From contig NZ_CP118574.1 of NCBI RefSeq assembly GCF_028898845.1, forward strand, positions 7,055,001 to 7,119,000: a DNA stretch of 64,000 nucleotides. Direction: 5' to 3'. The stretch comes from Streptomyces sp. WZ-12 (GTDB taxonomy: Bacteria; Actinomycetota; Actinomycetes; Streptomycetales; Streptomycetaceae). This document shows, one piece after another, positions 44,501 to 51,280 of the stretch. Position numbers and translations under genes: made by a program. The stretch's first letter is position 1; each line of letters starts with the position of its first letter. The notes under the pieces are model-generated. The model was not told where the DNA came from. It ran no database searches and saw nothing but the letters and a program-made list of their open reading frames with translations.

Positions 44501-45837
44501 CGTACTCCTCCGCGCTCGCCGTCGAGAACCTCTGGCTCGCCGCCCGCGCCGAGGGCCTGGGCGTCGGCTGGGTCAGCTTCTTCGACGAGCGGGAGATGGT
44601 CCGCGAACTGGGCCTGCCCGAACACCTCGAAGTCGTCGCCTACCTCTGCGTCGGCTACGTCGACGAGTTCCCGGACGACCCCGAGCTCCTCCAGGCCGGA
44701 TGGTCCAAGCGCCGCCCGCTGTCCTGGGTCGTCCACGAGGAGACCTACGGCCGCCGCGCCCTCCCGGGCGAGGACCCGCACGACCTCCTCCAGGAGACCC
44801 TCGCCGGCATCCGCCCGCTGGACGCCAAGGCGCTCGGCGAGGCGTGGGAGCGGCAGAAGCGGATGACCAAGCCGGCCGGCGCGCTCGGCATGCTGGAGAT
44901 CATCTCCGCGCAGCTCTGCGGCCTGTCCCGCAAGTGCCCGCCGCCCATCCCGGAGCCGGCCGCGGTCGCGATCTTCGCCGGTGACCACGGCGTGCACGCC
45001 CAGGGCGTGACCCCCTGGCCCCAGGAGGTCACCGGCCAGATGGTCGCCAACTTCCTGGGCGGCGGCGCGGTCTGCAACGCCTTCGCCAACCAGGTCGGCG
45101 CCGAGGTCTGCGTCGTCGACGTCGGCGTCGCCGGCGAACTCCCGGCCACACCCGGCCTGTTGCCCCGCAAGGTCCGCCCCGGCACCGCCGACTTCACCCA
45201 GGGCCCGGCGATGACCCAGGAGGACGCCCTCAAGGCCATCGAGGTCGGCATCGAGACCGCCCGGGACCTCGTCGCGGCCGGCAACAAGGCGCTGCTGACC
45301 GGCGAGATGGGCATCGCCAACACCACCGCGTCGGCCGCCCTGATCGCCGTCTACACCGGCGTCGACCCGGCCGAGGTCACCGGCCGCGGCACCGGCATCA
45401 ACGACGAGACGCACGCCCGCAAGGTCGAGGTGGTCCGCCGCGCCCTGGAGCTCCACCAGCCGGACCCGGCCGACCCGATCGGCATCCTCGCCGCCCTCGG
45501 CGGCCTGGAGCACGCGGCCATGGTCGGCCTGATCCTCGGCGGCGCCTCGCTGCGCACCCCGGTGATCCTGGACGGCGTCAGCGCCGGCGCCGCCGCCCTG
45601 GTCGCCCGGGCCATCGCCCCCGAGGCCCTGGCCGCCTGCATCGCCGGCCACCGCAGCGCCGAGCCCGGCCACGTCGCCGCGCTCAACAAGCTCGGCCTGC
45701 GCCCGCTGGTCGACCTCGACCTGCGGCTCGGCGAGGGCACCGGCGCCCTGCTGGCGCTCCCCGTCGTGCAGAGCGCCGCCCGTGCCATGCACGAGGTCGC
45801 CACCTTCGACGCCGCCGGGGTCACCGAAAAGGGCTGA
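41590..45837 (+). CDS. cobT: Giant BluB-CobT fusion with long disordered N-terminus
   Basis: A 1415-residue protein. Residues 1 to about 840 are low-complexity and rich in Pro, Ala, Gln and Glu (repeats such as AEQP and QPAA), with no fold expected. Residues about 842-1060 are a BluB nitroreductase domain (ERRDIRNGFRPDPIP, PSVGHSQPWDFVVI) that makes dimethylbenzimidazole from FMN. Residues about 1065-1415 are CobT (LTGEMGIANTTASAALIA, GRGTGINDETH), which attaches that base to ribose phosphate. Two successive steps are thus fused. The ATG at 41590 follows GAGGGG. The 235-bp gap upstream showed no cobalamin riboswitch that I could recognise. Confidence 0.9.
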   Translation: MTDTGQVPGQGQPESAGGHRGQPQAVPTPAAPGSAQHPGDYPYLGPGDGAVEEDDLLMPGAQGAWSEQGAQQMPQPAQQLPQPQAVPPQPAAPYDPATGAPVAAYEPVAAPAGDHETGGRDSGSVDLGAVRIPPPAAPQQPARARGVAAPRRPLHMGPPVPDATGGVVRSLADRGPADAPQPAARQAAPAPGPEYLDAPVETAPPLPQPTEGQPAEPQPAADGSAPGQPSPRPVAPADAAHQAPPAAPLPASDQQPYAGQAYAEQSYGAAGQGPLPGPQLGQIPPHAPVQAQPWPEAPAQAAVEAAVPQGPAPEAQVPVNQAPEGPGSEARPPVAPVPQDVQGDVRADVPQDARPHVQPDAQDGALPTEQPPATHLPAEQPSVEQPPTEQLPAEQAAVAQTAAEQMQQAEAVQAEQPPQGVAAQPQEVPEEQPQQEPAAEAAAPGVVESAAAPIVVDATGVATQDVPAEAPAEAGTPEAAAAPAPAQAPAEQSSPQAETPAPAPVAEPAADAAQQADTVEPAAPQAQPQPTPTSEQPAADAAGPAAQDTVPVASQQPEAAEAPAAGQPPVAEPAPAPAEPAERPAAQQPADAPADQAPAPAPDQPQPEAAAAPQPTPEAAEAPAPEASVEAPEPAATPEQPVQQPEQPAVEAQQPADAQQSTEAEPARADVTPADQQPAAQQPVIEAPEAQPQDAAGQSQPAAAAETEVRPPAAEPAQPPAAPADEQPTAQPEAADAAQAEAPTEAPAQPAAPEAPAATPQIPAQATHERDSVPAAEATPQEPAAEAPQAPAPDQLVPAEADDRPHAQDDAQFVEHADGDDGHPAEAQAPTAQPEPTTAPAAAYDDSERAAVHRVIRERRDIRNGFRPDPIPNEVLLRVLEAAHTAPSVGHSQPWDFVVIRSEETRAKMHELAMRQREAYAQSLPKARAKQFRELKIEAILETPVNIVVTADSTRGGRHTLGRHTQPQMAPYSSALAVENLWLAARAEGLGVGWVSFFDEREMVRELGLPEHLEVVAYLCVGYVDEFPDDPELLQAGWSKRRPLSWVVHEETYGRRALPGEDPHDLLQETLAGIRPLDAKALGEAWERQKRMTKPAGALGMLEIISAQLCGLSRKCPPPIPEPAAVAIFAGDHGVHAQGVTPWPQEVTGQMVANFLGGGAVCNAFANQVGAEVCVVDVGVAGELPATPGLLPRKVRPGTADFTQGPAMTQEDALKAIEVGIETARDLVAAGNKALLTGEMGIANTTASAALIAVYTGVDPAEVTGRGTGINDETHARKVEVVRRALELHQPDPADPIGILAALGGLEHAAMVGLILGGASLRTPVILDGVSAGAAALVARAIAPEALAACIAGHRSAEPGHVAALNKLGLRPLVDLDLRLGEGTGALLALPVVQSAARAMHEVATFDAAGVTEKG

Positions 45838-45876
45838 CACCGGGGCCGGCCGGTAGGCGGCCGCCCCCGCATGACC

Positions 45877-45909
45877 CCCGGCCCGCAGCCCCATAGGCTG
45901 TGGGCCGGG
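45877..45909 (+). terminator. Hairpin after the BluB-CobT gene
   Basis: CCCGGCCCGCAGCC and GGCTGTGGGCCGGG pair over 14 bp with one G-T wobble, about 40 bp after the stop. Confidence 0.6.
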
Positions 45910-46010
45910 GCCGTACGTTCCCCTCGGCCGTACCCCTCTGCGCCGCTCCGGCGCCGCAGCGACTGACACGGTCGTCGAACTCGCACCACTCCACGAGGAG
46001 CCACACCACC

Positions 46011-47252
46011 ATGGCCGAGCCCGTCGCCGAACACGTCGCCTACCCCGTCGGACTGCGGCTCTCCGGCCGTCGCGTGGTCGTCCTCGGCGCCGGCCAGGTC
46101 GCCCAGCGCCGCCTCCCCTCGCTCCTCGCCGCCGGCGCCGACGTGCTGCTGATCTCCCCGTCCGCCACCGCCTCCGTCGAGGCCATGGCCGACGCCGGCG
46201 AACTGCGCTGGGAACGCCGCCGCTACCGCCCCGGCGACCTCGACGGCGCCTGGTACGCGCTGATCTCCACCGACGACCCCGAGGCCAACGCCGCCGCCTC
46301 CCAGGAGGCCGAGGAGCGCCGCGTCTGGGCGGTCCGCTCCGACGACGCCGGCGCCGCCACCGCCTGGACCCCGGCCACCGGCCGCAGCGAGGGCGTCACC
46401 GTGGCCGTCCTCACCGGCCGCGACCCGCGCCGCTCCGCCGCCGTCCGCGACGCCATCGTCGAGGGCCTGCACAACGGCAGCATCGCCGCCCCGCACCACC
46501 GCCGCTCGCACACCCCCAGCGTGGCGCTGGTCGGCGGCGGCCCCGGCGACCCCGACCTGATCACCGTCCGCGGCCGCCGCCTGCTCGCCGAGGCCGACGT
46601 CGTCATCGCCGACCGGCTCGGCCCGCGCGACCTGCTCGCCGAACTCCCGCCGCACGTCGAGGTGATCGACGCCGCGAAGATCCCGTACGGCCGCTTCATG
46701 GCCCAGGAGGCCATCAACAACGCCCTCATCGAGCACGCCAAGGCCGGCAAGGCCGTGGTCCGCCTCAAGGGCGGCGACCCGTTCGTCTTCGGCCGCGGCA
46801 TGGAGGAGGCCCAGGCGCTCGCCGAGGCCGGCATCCCCTGCACCGTCGTCCCCGGCATCTCCAGCACCATCTCCGTCCCCGGCGCCGCCGGCATCCCCGT
46901 CACCCACCGCGGGGTGGCCCACGAGTTCACCGTCGTCAGCGGCCACGTCGCCCCCGACGACGCACGCTCCCTGGTCGACTGGCCGGCGCTCGCCACGCTC
47001 CGCGGCACCCTCGTCATCCTCATGGGCGTGGAGAACAGCGGCGCCATCGCCGCCAAGCTCATAGCGTGCGGCCGCCCCGCCGACACCCCCGCCGCCGTCG
47101 TCCAGGAGGGCACCACCGCCGCCCAGCGCCGCGTGGACGCCACCCTCGCCACCCTCGGCGAGACCGTACGGGCCGAAGGCGTCCGCCCGCCCGCCGTCAT
47201 CGTCATCGGCGACGTGGTCGGCCTCACCCCGCCCGCCCCCGCAGCCGAATAA
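46011..47252 (+). CDS. cobA: Uroporphyrinogen-III C-methyltransferase with sirohaem-synthase N-terminal domain
   Basis: A 413-residue protein. The N-terminal third (SGRRVVVLGAGQVAQRRLPS, a Rossmann motif) resembles precorrin-2 dehydrogenase, and the C-terminal part is a SUMT domain (VALVGGGPGDPDLITVRGRR, LKGGDPFVFGRG, PGISSTISVPGAAGIPVTHR). It methylates uroporphyrinogen III to precorrin-2, the branch point to sirohaem and cobalamin; a CysG-like double role is possible. The ATG at 46011 follows ACGAGGAGCC. This is the last uninterrupted chromosomal gene before the mobile element. Confidence 0.92.
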   Translation: MAEPVAEHVAYPVGLRLSGRRVVVLGAGQVAQRRLPSLLAAGADVLLISPSATASVEAMADAGELRWERRRYRPGDLDGAWYALISTDDPEANAAASQEAEERRVWAVRSDDAGAATAWTPATGRSEGVTVAVLTGRDPRRSAAVRDAIVEGLHNGSIAAPHHRRSHTPSVALVGGGPGDPDLITVRGRRLLAEADVVIADRLGPRDLLAELPPHVEVIDAAKIPYGRFMAQEAINNALIEHAKAGKAVVRLKGGDPFVFGRGMEEAQALAEAGIPCTVVPGISSTISVPGAAGIPVTHRGVAHEFTVVSGHVAPDDARSLVDWPALATLRGTLVILMGVENSGAIAAKLIACGRPADTPAAVVQEGTTAAQRRVDATLATLGETVRAEGVRPPAVIVIGDVVGLTPPAPAAE

Positions 47253-47305
47253 CCCCCGCGCGCCCGCCCATTGGCACCCCGACACCGACAAGGCACCCTC
47301 TCCCC

Positions 47306-48214
47306 GTGGCAGAAATCATCACCGTCGAGGACCCGGACGACCCGCGGCTGCGCGACTACACCGACCTCACCGACGTCGAGCTGCGCCGCCGGCGCGAACC
47401 GGCCGAAGGACTCTTCATCGCCGAGGGCGAGAAGGTCATCCGCCGCGCCCGGCACGCCGGTTACGAGATGCGCTCGATGCTCCTGTCGTCCAAGTGGGTC
47501 GACGCGATGCGCGACGTCATCGACGAGGTCCCGGCCCCGGTCTACGCCGTCAGCCCCGACCTCGCGGAGCGCGTGACGGGCTATCACGTGCACCGCGGCG
47601 CGCTCGCCTCCATGCAGCGCAAGCCGCTGCCCACCGCCGCCGAACTCCTCGCCGGCACCCGCCGGATCGCGGTCATGGAGGCGGTCAACGACCACACCAA
47701 CATGTGTGACACAGCATCATACCCAAGTACGCAAGGGGCTCTGACCTGCGAAAACGTGGCGCCGCCCCGTCGGATCGCCCTCCTGGAGGGCATCGTGGAC
47801 CACGCGAACCTAGGCACGGTGTACCGAAGCGCTGCCGCCCTGGGCATCGAAGCTGTGCTGCTGTCCTCCGACTGTGCCGACCCTCTCTACCGGCGGGCTG
47901 TGAAGGTCTCCATGGGGGCGGTGTTCACTATCCCCTACGCCCGACTTGAACCTGGTCCTCGCGCTCTTGAGGTGGTGAGGGACGCGGGCTTCAAAATGCT
48001 GGCATTGACGCCCGACGTGAAGGCAACACTGCTCGACGAGGTAGACCGAGAGGAACTCGAAAAATTCGGAGTGATGCTTGGTTCTGAGGGGCATGGGCTC
48101 TCGTCGAATTGGCTGCGAGCCGCCGATGAGTGGGTGCGCATTCCCATGTCCCACGGAGTTGACTCCCTCAACATCGCTGCTGCGGCAGCGATCAGCTTCT
48201 ACACGCTGCGGTGA
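47306..48214 (+). CDS. Chimeric SPOUT (TrmH) RNA methyltransferase: host 5' half, element 3' half
   Basis: A 302-residue frame starting at GTG 47306. Residues 1-132 are host sequence (substrate-binding domain) ending in RRIAVMEAVNDHTN. From residue 133 (ATG 47702) the DNA is less GC-rich: 22 unrelated residues, then a second version of the same segment, RRIALLEGIVDHAN, followed by a full SPOUT domain (LGTVYRSAAALG, MLGSEGHGLS, VRIPMSHGVDSLNIAAAAAI). Normal homologues would lack the extra 36 residues. This is what an element integrated into the gene and supplying a replacement 3' end would leave. The ATG at 47702 could also start a 170-residue element-encoded SPOUT domain. Activity of the chimera is uncertain. 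Confidence 0.8.
   Translation: MAEIITVEDPDDPRLRDYTDLTDVELRRRREPAEGLFIAEGEKVIRRARHAGYEMRSMLLSSKWVDAMRDVIDEVPAPVYAVSPDLAERVTGYHVHRGALASMQRKPLPTAAELLAGTRRIAVMEAVNDHTNMCDTASYPSTQGALTCENVAPPRRIALLEGIVDHANLGTVYRSAAALGIEAVLLSSDCADPLYRRAVKVSMGAVFTIPYARLEPGPRALEVVRDAGFKMLALTPDVKATLLDEVDREELEKFGVMLGSEGHGLSSNWLRAADEWVRIPMSHGVDSLNIAAAAAISFYTLR
47699..47760 (+). mobile_element. Left junction of the integrated element inside trmH
   Basis: Base composition and similarity to the SPOUT family change right after GACCACACCAAC. The following 52 bases fit no SPOUT protein, and then a diverged repeat of the host segment (47663-47701 compared with 47771-47812) begins. The crossover point is therefore near 47,700. 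The right junction, which should carry the displaced host 3' end of the gene, is not in the window. Confidence 0.7.
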
Positions 48215-48223
48215 TTAACCGGC

Positions 48224-48604
48224 TCAGTAGGGCGCGCCGCGAGATTCATCATTGTTGTCGGCGTTCGAGGGATGTCTGTCGTGCGAGGCGGATGTTCCTT
48301 CGGTTGCGAGATGCACCTCCGCTTCGGATCTCTGTGCAATGTTGATGAGCGCTGTGCGTTGAGCTGAACTGTCAGTGGCCTCAACGTCATTGAGCGCGAC
48401 GTCGTTGTGCTTTCCCGAAAGGAGGCCGTTCAGCAGGTCCAAGTACCGATCATGCTCGCCGATGGAATCGCAGGACTCCACAATCTCCAGCCCTTGCTCT
48501 AGCGCCCAGCGCGTAGCTTGCTCCCACTGTTCTTCTATAGGGGTGTTGCTTGAGGTTGTGCGAATAGACGCAGGTCTATCGCCTTTTTTGTCGGAGTTCG
48601 TCAT
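48224..48604 (-). CDS. Unknown element protein
   Basis: A 126-residue acidic protein with a Trp/Glu-rich helical middle (IEEQWEQATRWALEQGLEIV) and a polar Asn/Asp/Ser-rich tail. No family was recognised. The ATG at 48604 overlaps the stop of the upstream gene (ATGA), so it belongs to the minus-strand operon 49209-48224. It ends convergently, nine bases from the chimeric methyltransferase. Confidence 0.65.
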   Translation of the reverse strand: MTNSDKKGDRPASIRTTSSNTPIEEQWEQATRWALEQGLEIVESCDSIGEHDRYLDLLNGLLSGKHNDVALNDVEATDSSAQRTALINIAQRSEAEVHLATEGTSASHDRHPSNADNNDESRGAPY

Positions 48605-48864
48605 CCCTGCGCCCGCCACTTGCGGATCTCGCGCTGAATCTTGCGGATGGCCGGGGAGCTGAGGTCTCCACCCATGTCGATGCCACGACCGTCTTCTAGG
48701 CTGTACTTCTCCATGCGGTCCCAGACGTTCTCCCAGTCGACCGGTCCCTCGTTGTACCAACCCTCGACGATGCCCTGGACGATTTCTAGGATTTCCTCGG
48801 TGACATCCTCGGCCGTGACGACCTCGTAGTCCTCTGACTCGCTCTTTTGATCCTCAAGGCTCAT
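48601..48864 (-). CDS. Unknown element protein
   Basis: An 87-residue acidic protein (ESEDYEVVTAEDVTEEILEI, then a basic C-terminal IRKIQREIRKWRAQG). The ATG at 48864 is preferred because it gives the compact protein after GGGGAC; an upstream ATG would add ten residues. It is coupled to the next gene by a four-base overlap. Function unknown. Confidence 0.65.
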   Translation of the reverse strand: MSLEDQKSESEDYEVVTAEDVTEEILEIVQGIVEGWYNEGPVDWENVWDRMEKYSLEDGRGIDMGGDLSSPAIRKIQREIRKWRAQG

Positions 48865-49003
48865 AGGTGTCCCCGGTCTCATCATTCTGTGCATAAACGT
48901 CGTATCGGCCTTCTTCGGCGAGCATGGTCTTTGCCTCGCCGTGCGTCAAGTTCGGGTAGAGGGGCTCAGGTTCGTCGCCTTACACCTTCCAATCCCTCTT
49001 CAT
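48854..49003 (-). pseudogene. Small element gene broken by one nonsense codon
   Basis: An ATG at 49003 with a good ribosome site (AGAGGCTGGAA) starts MKRDWKV, then TAA (48982-48980), and the same frame continues with GDEPEPLYPNLTHGEAKTML and further protein-like sequence to TGA at 48854. One base change (TAC or TAT to TAA) explains it. The full product would be 49 residues. Alternatively the ATG at 48915 (MLAEEGRYDVYAQN) starts a shorter product. Confidence 0.5.
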
Positions 49004-49020
49004 TTCCAGCCTCTTGGTCA

Positions 49021-49209
49021 CTAGATCCCCTTCATGTGCTCTTGCGCCTGCTTAACGACTGTTTCGACCTCTTCAGAGGTTAAATCTGCTGGCACACTGA
49101 TACGCACTACGGATCCCCCCGGAAGAAGTACCTGTGCTTCCTTCTGTCCCGCTACCTCCTCTTCGAAAATCGCTGCTCCGAGAATCCCGAAGACGTTTCC
49201 CTGCTCCAT
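49021..49209 (-). CDS. Unknown small element protein
   Basis: A 62-residue protein (MEQGNVFGILGAAIFEEEVA start, VVRISVPADLTSEEVETVVK in the middle). GAGAGAAG lies before the ATG at 49209. The glycine/hydrophobic N-terminus and the strand-helix C-terminus suggest a small folded protein. No family was recognised. It is the first intact gene of the minus-strand operon. Confidence 0.65.
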   Translation of the reverse strand: MEQGNVFGILGAAIFEEEVAGQKEAQVLLPGGSVVRISVPADLTSEEVETVVKQAQEHMKGI

Positions 49210-49271
49210 GGCTTACTTCTCTCTCCACTCAGAGGCCCGCTTGTAGCTGCTGGCAGCCGTTCTAACGAGAG

Positions 49272-49313
49272 TAGCCCCTCCCAGAACTGCCCCAAACTGC
49301 CTGGGAAGGGCTA
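49272..49313 (-). promoter_or_regulatory. Long hairpin between the AT-hook gene and the small-gene operon
   Basis: TAGCCCCTCCCAG (49272-49284) and CTGGGAAGGGCTA (49301-49313) form a 13-bp stem with one mismatch. It begins two bases after a TAGGTACGAC repeat and lies in the leader of the gene at 49209, so it may be a terminator or attenuator. No T-run follows. Confidence 0.5.
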
Positions 49314-49315
49314 AT

Positions 49316-49325
49316 GTCGTACCTA
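49316..49325 (-). repeat. TAGGTACGAC repeat, copy 1
   Basis: The minus-strand 10-mer begins with the TAG stop of the AT-hook gene and is followed by a hairpin. Confidence 0.7.
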
Positions 49326-49436
49326 CTCGGCCTTCTTGGGCCTGCCCCGCTTCTTGCGCACTGGCTTCGAATCGGGAGTCTCTGAGCCACGAGCTACGGC
49401 GACGAAGGGCTTGACGGCCTCCTGGAGCTTGGCCAC
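49323..49436 (-). CDS. Short AT-hook-like protein, start uncertain
   Basis: The frame ends KPVRKKRGRPKKAE, a canonical AT-hook (RGRP flanked by Lys/Arg) that binds the minor groove of AT-rich DNA. Only a GTG at 49436 is a usual start near the end (37 residues). The frame is protein-like further upstream (GGELLFLLVPPGVEVGAENV) back to about 49500 but has no ATG, GTG or TTG in that stretch, so the true N-terminus is unclear. It is divergent from the integrase. Confidence 0.45.
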   Translation of the reverse strand: MAKLQEAVKPFVAVARGSETPDSKPVRKKRGRPKKAE

Positions 49437-49509
49437 GTTCTCGGCGCCGACCTCGACGCCTGGTGGGACCAGCAGGAAGAGTAACTCGCCGCCTGATCCA
49501 TCCGCCGCT

Positions 49510-49536
49510 GCGGGCCCGGCAGGTAGTCGGGCCCGC
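49510..49536. promoter_or_regulatory. Perfect hairpin between the AT-hook gene and the integrase
   Basis: GCGGGCCCG and CGGGCCCGC pair over 9 bp around GCAGGTAGT. It lies upstream of both divergent genes, so an operator or leader structure is more likely than a terminator. Confidence 0.4.
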
Positions 49537-49577
49537 TCCCATCTCTGGAGTCTCCCCTGCTGACCTTCGAGTTCACG

Positions 49578-50942
49578 ATGTACGAGATCCGCGTGCGGCC
49601 GCAGTACCCGAAGCCCTACCAGGTCCGTTGGCTGGTCGGTCCGAGGACACATGCCAAGAGCTTCGCCACCAAGCCCCTGGCCGACGGCCGGCGGTCCCAG
49701 TTGATGGCCGCTGCTCGAAAGGGCGAGCAGTTCGACGTCGAGACGGGTCTCCCCAAGTCCGAACTCGCCGCGCTCCAACCTCGGATGACCTGGTTCGACC
49801 ACGCCAAGGACTATGCGGAGATGAAGTGGTCCGAGGCCGCTTCGGCGAAGGGCCGGGCCACGCGTGCGGACGCCCTCGCCGCCGTCACCGCTGCTCTGGT
49901 CAGGGACATGAACGGAGCGCCCGCGCCGGCGGTACTACGGAGGGCGCTCACCGGCTACGCCTTCAACTTCTCCGAGCACCGGGCCGATCCGCCTGATCAG
50001 CTCATGGCCGCGCTCACGTGGCTGTCGGCCAAGGCCCTGCCCATGTCCGCCCTGGAGGACGACTCCGAGCCGGTCCGCTCCGCGCTGAAAGCGCTGAGCA
50101 CGCGGCTCAACGGGAAGCGAGCGGCGGCGACCACGATCACGAACCGCCGGACGGTCTTCAACAACGCGCTGCGGTACGCCGTTGAGCGGAAGCGCATCGC
50201 GATCAATCCGCTGCCGGCCATCGACTGGTCTCCTCCGGCGACGGACGACGAGATCGACTTCCGATACGTCCCAAACCCGCGACAAGCAGAGGAACTCATC
50301 AACGCCGTCGGGACGCTCGGCGCTCGCGGTGAACACCTCCATGCCTTCTTCGCGTGCATCTACTACGCGGCCACGCGCCCAGCCGAGGCGATGAACCTCC
50401 GGAAAAGCGACTGCACCCTTCCCAAGGACGGGTGGGGCGTCCTGCTGCTCTCCGGCAGCGCGTCGCGGGTGGGAGCGGCCTGGACGGACGACGGTAAGTC
50501 CTACGAAGAACGCGGGCTGAAGCGCCGGGCTCGTTCGTCCGTGCGCGACGTTCCGATCCCACCGAAGCTGGTGAAGATGCTGCGTGCCCACATCGACCGG
50601 TACGGCACGGCTCCGAACGGGCGGCTGTTCCGAGCGGCCCAGGGTGGGGTCGTGCTCAGCAAGGAGTACACAGACCTCTGGCAGGAGGCTCGCAAGGTGG
50701 CGCTCACTGCCGAGCAGATCGCTCAGCACTTCGCAGAGGTGCCGTACGCCGGGCGCAAGGCCGGCATCTCCCTCTGGATCACGTCAGGCGTCGCCCCGAC
50801 CGAGGTGGCCCGTCGCGCGGGCCACAGCGTGGCCGTCCTCTACAAGTTCTACGCCAAGGTGCTGGACGGGCAGCGGGACCAGGCCAATGCACTGATCGAG
50901 CGAGCGATGCGCGCGGAGCGGCCGCGGGTCTCGGAGCCCTAA
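49578..50942 (+). CDS. int: Tyrosine recombinase (integrase) of the mobile element
   Basis: A 454-residue integrase with an N-terminal arm-binding domain, a SAM-like core-binding domain at about 65-200, and a catalytic domain with Arg267 (ATRPAEAMNLR), Arg393 (YAGRKAGISLW), His416 (AGHSVAVLYKF) and the nucleophile Tyr425 (FYAKVLDGQ). The residue after Arg393 is Lys where relatives have His. It catalyses site-specific insertion and excision. Its 3' end points at a tRNA-Ser fragment 135 bp away, the usual place for the attachment site of this type. It is the only plus-strand gene in the element apart from the chimeric methyltransferase. Confidence 0.9.
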   Translation: MYEIRVRPQYPKPYQVRWLVGPRTHAKSFATKPLADGRRSQLMAAARKGEQFDVETGLPKSELAALQPRMTWFDHAKDYAEMKWSEAASAKGRATRADALAAVTAALVRDMNGAPAPAVLRRALTGYAFNFSEHRADPPDQLMAALTWLSAKALPMSALEDDSEPVRSALKALSTRLNGKRAAATTITNRRTVFNNALRYAVERKRIAINPLPAIDWSPPATDDEIDFRYVPNPRQAEELINAVGTLGARGEHLHAFFACIYYAATRPAEAMNLRKSDCTLPKDGWGVLLLSGSASRVGAAWTDDGKSYEERGLKRRARSSVRDVPIPPKLVKMLRAHIDRYGTAPNGRLFRAAQGGVVLSKEYTDLWQEARKVALTAEQIAQHFAEVPYAGRKAGISLWITSGVAPTEVARRAGHSVAVLYKFYAKVLDGQRDQANALIERAMRAERPRVSEP

Positions 50943-51012
50943 TCCCCGTCCACGCTCCGTCCACACAGGCTGGTCAGCGGTGCGCCAGACCGAACCGAGG
51001 TGAGACAAGAAA

Positions 51013-51059
51013 GCAGGTGGGCGGGGCCCCGGACCGCGCCGGAAACCCCACCCACCTGC
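51013..51059 (+). terminator. Hairpin after int, next to the tRNA fragment
   Basis: GCAGGTGGGCGGGG (51013-51026) and CCCCACCCACCTGC (51046-51059) pair over 14 bp with one mismatch; GAAA and TTTTC extend the dyad. A TTTTCTC tract follows. It can end int transcription or serve as an integrase arm site. Confidence 0.55.
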
Positions 51060-51076
51060 ACGTTTTCTCACCTGCG

Positions 51077-51126
51077 CGGAGGCTGTGGGATTTGAACCCA
51101 CGGTGGCGTTGCCGCCACGACAGTTT
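51077..51126 (-). other. 3' half of a tRNA-Ser gene (attachment-site-like)
   Basis: Read on the minus strand: AAACTGTC (end of an anticodon arm), GTGGCG-GCAA-CGCCAC (the long variable arm of a class II tRNA), the T arm GTGGG-TTCAAAT-CCCAC, and the acceptor strand AGCCTCCG. The 5' half is missing: upstream sequence does not pair. Class II arm plus AGCCTCC acceptor indicates tRNA-Ser, probably GCU. Such 3' halves mark att sites of tRNA-targeting integrases, and int is next to it. Confidence 0.75.
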
Positions 51127-51228
51127 GAGGGGGTGTGGGGATGCGTTGAGCGCTGTGATCACTTCGTCTGCACTCGGGTGGTACAAGCTCTGACGACTGT
51201 TCATCAAGGTCTCCTTCCGTATGAGAAA

Positions 51229-51260
51229 GGGAGCCTATCCGGAAGGTCGGACAGGCTCCC
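51229..51260 (-). terminator. Hairpin terminator after the nuclease-helicase gene
   Basis: GGGAGCCTATCCG and CGGACAGGCTCCC form a 13-bp stem with one mismatch and a 6-base loop, 21 bp after the minus-strand stop at 51281. The remaining DNA of the 338-bp gap 50943-51280 holds the tRNA fragment and a second hairpin but no gene. Confidence 0.75.
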
Positions 51261-51280
51261 TAAGTTGCGGCTATTTACGG

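Noticed and set aside
43069..45969. 966-codon minus-strand frame opposite the BluB-CobT gene
   Set aside because: Gly/Leu/Arg low-complexity mirror of the Pro/Ala-rich region; no ribosome site; shadow.
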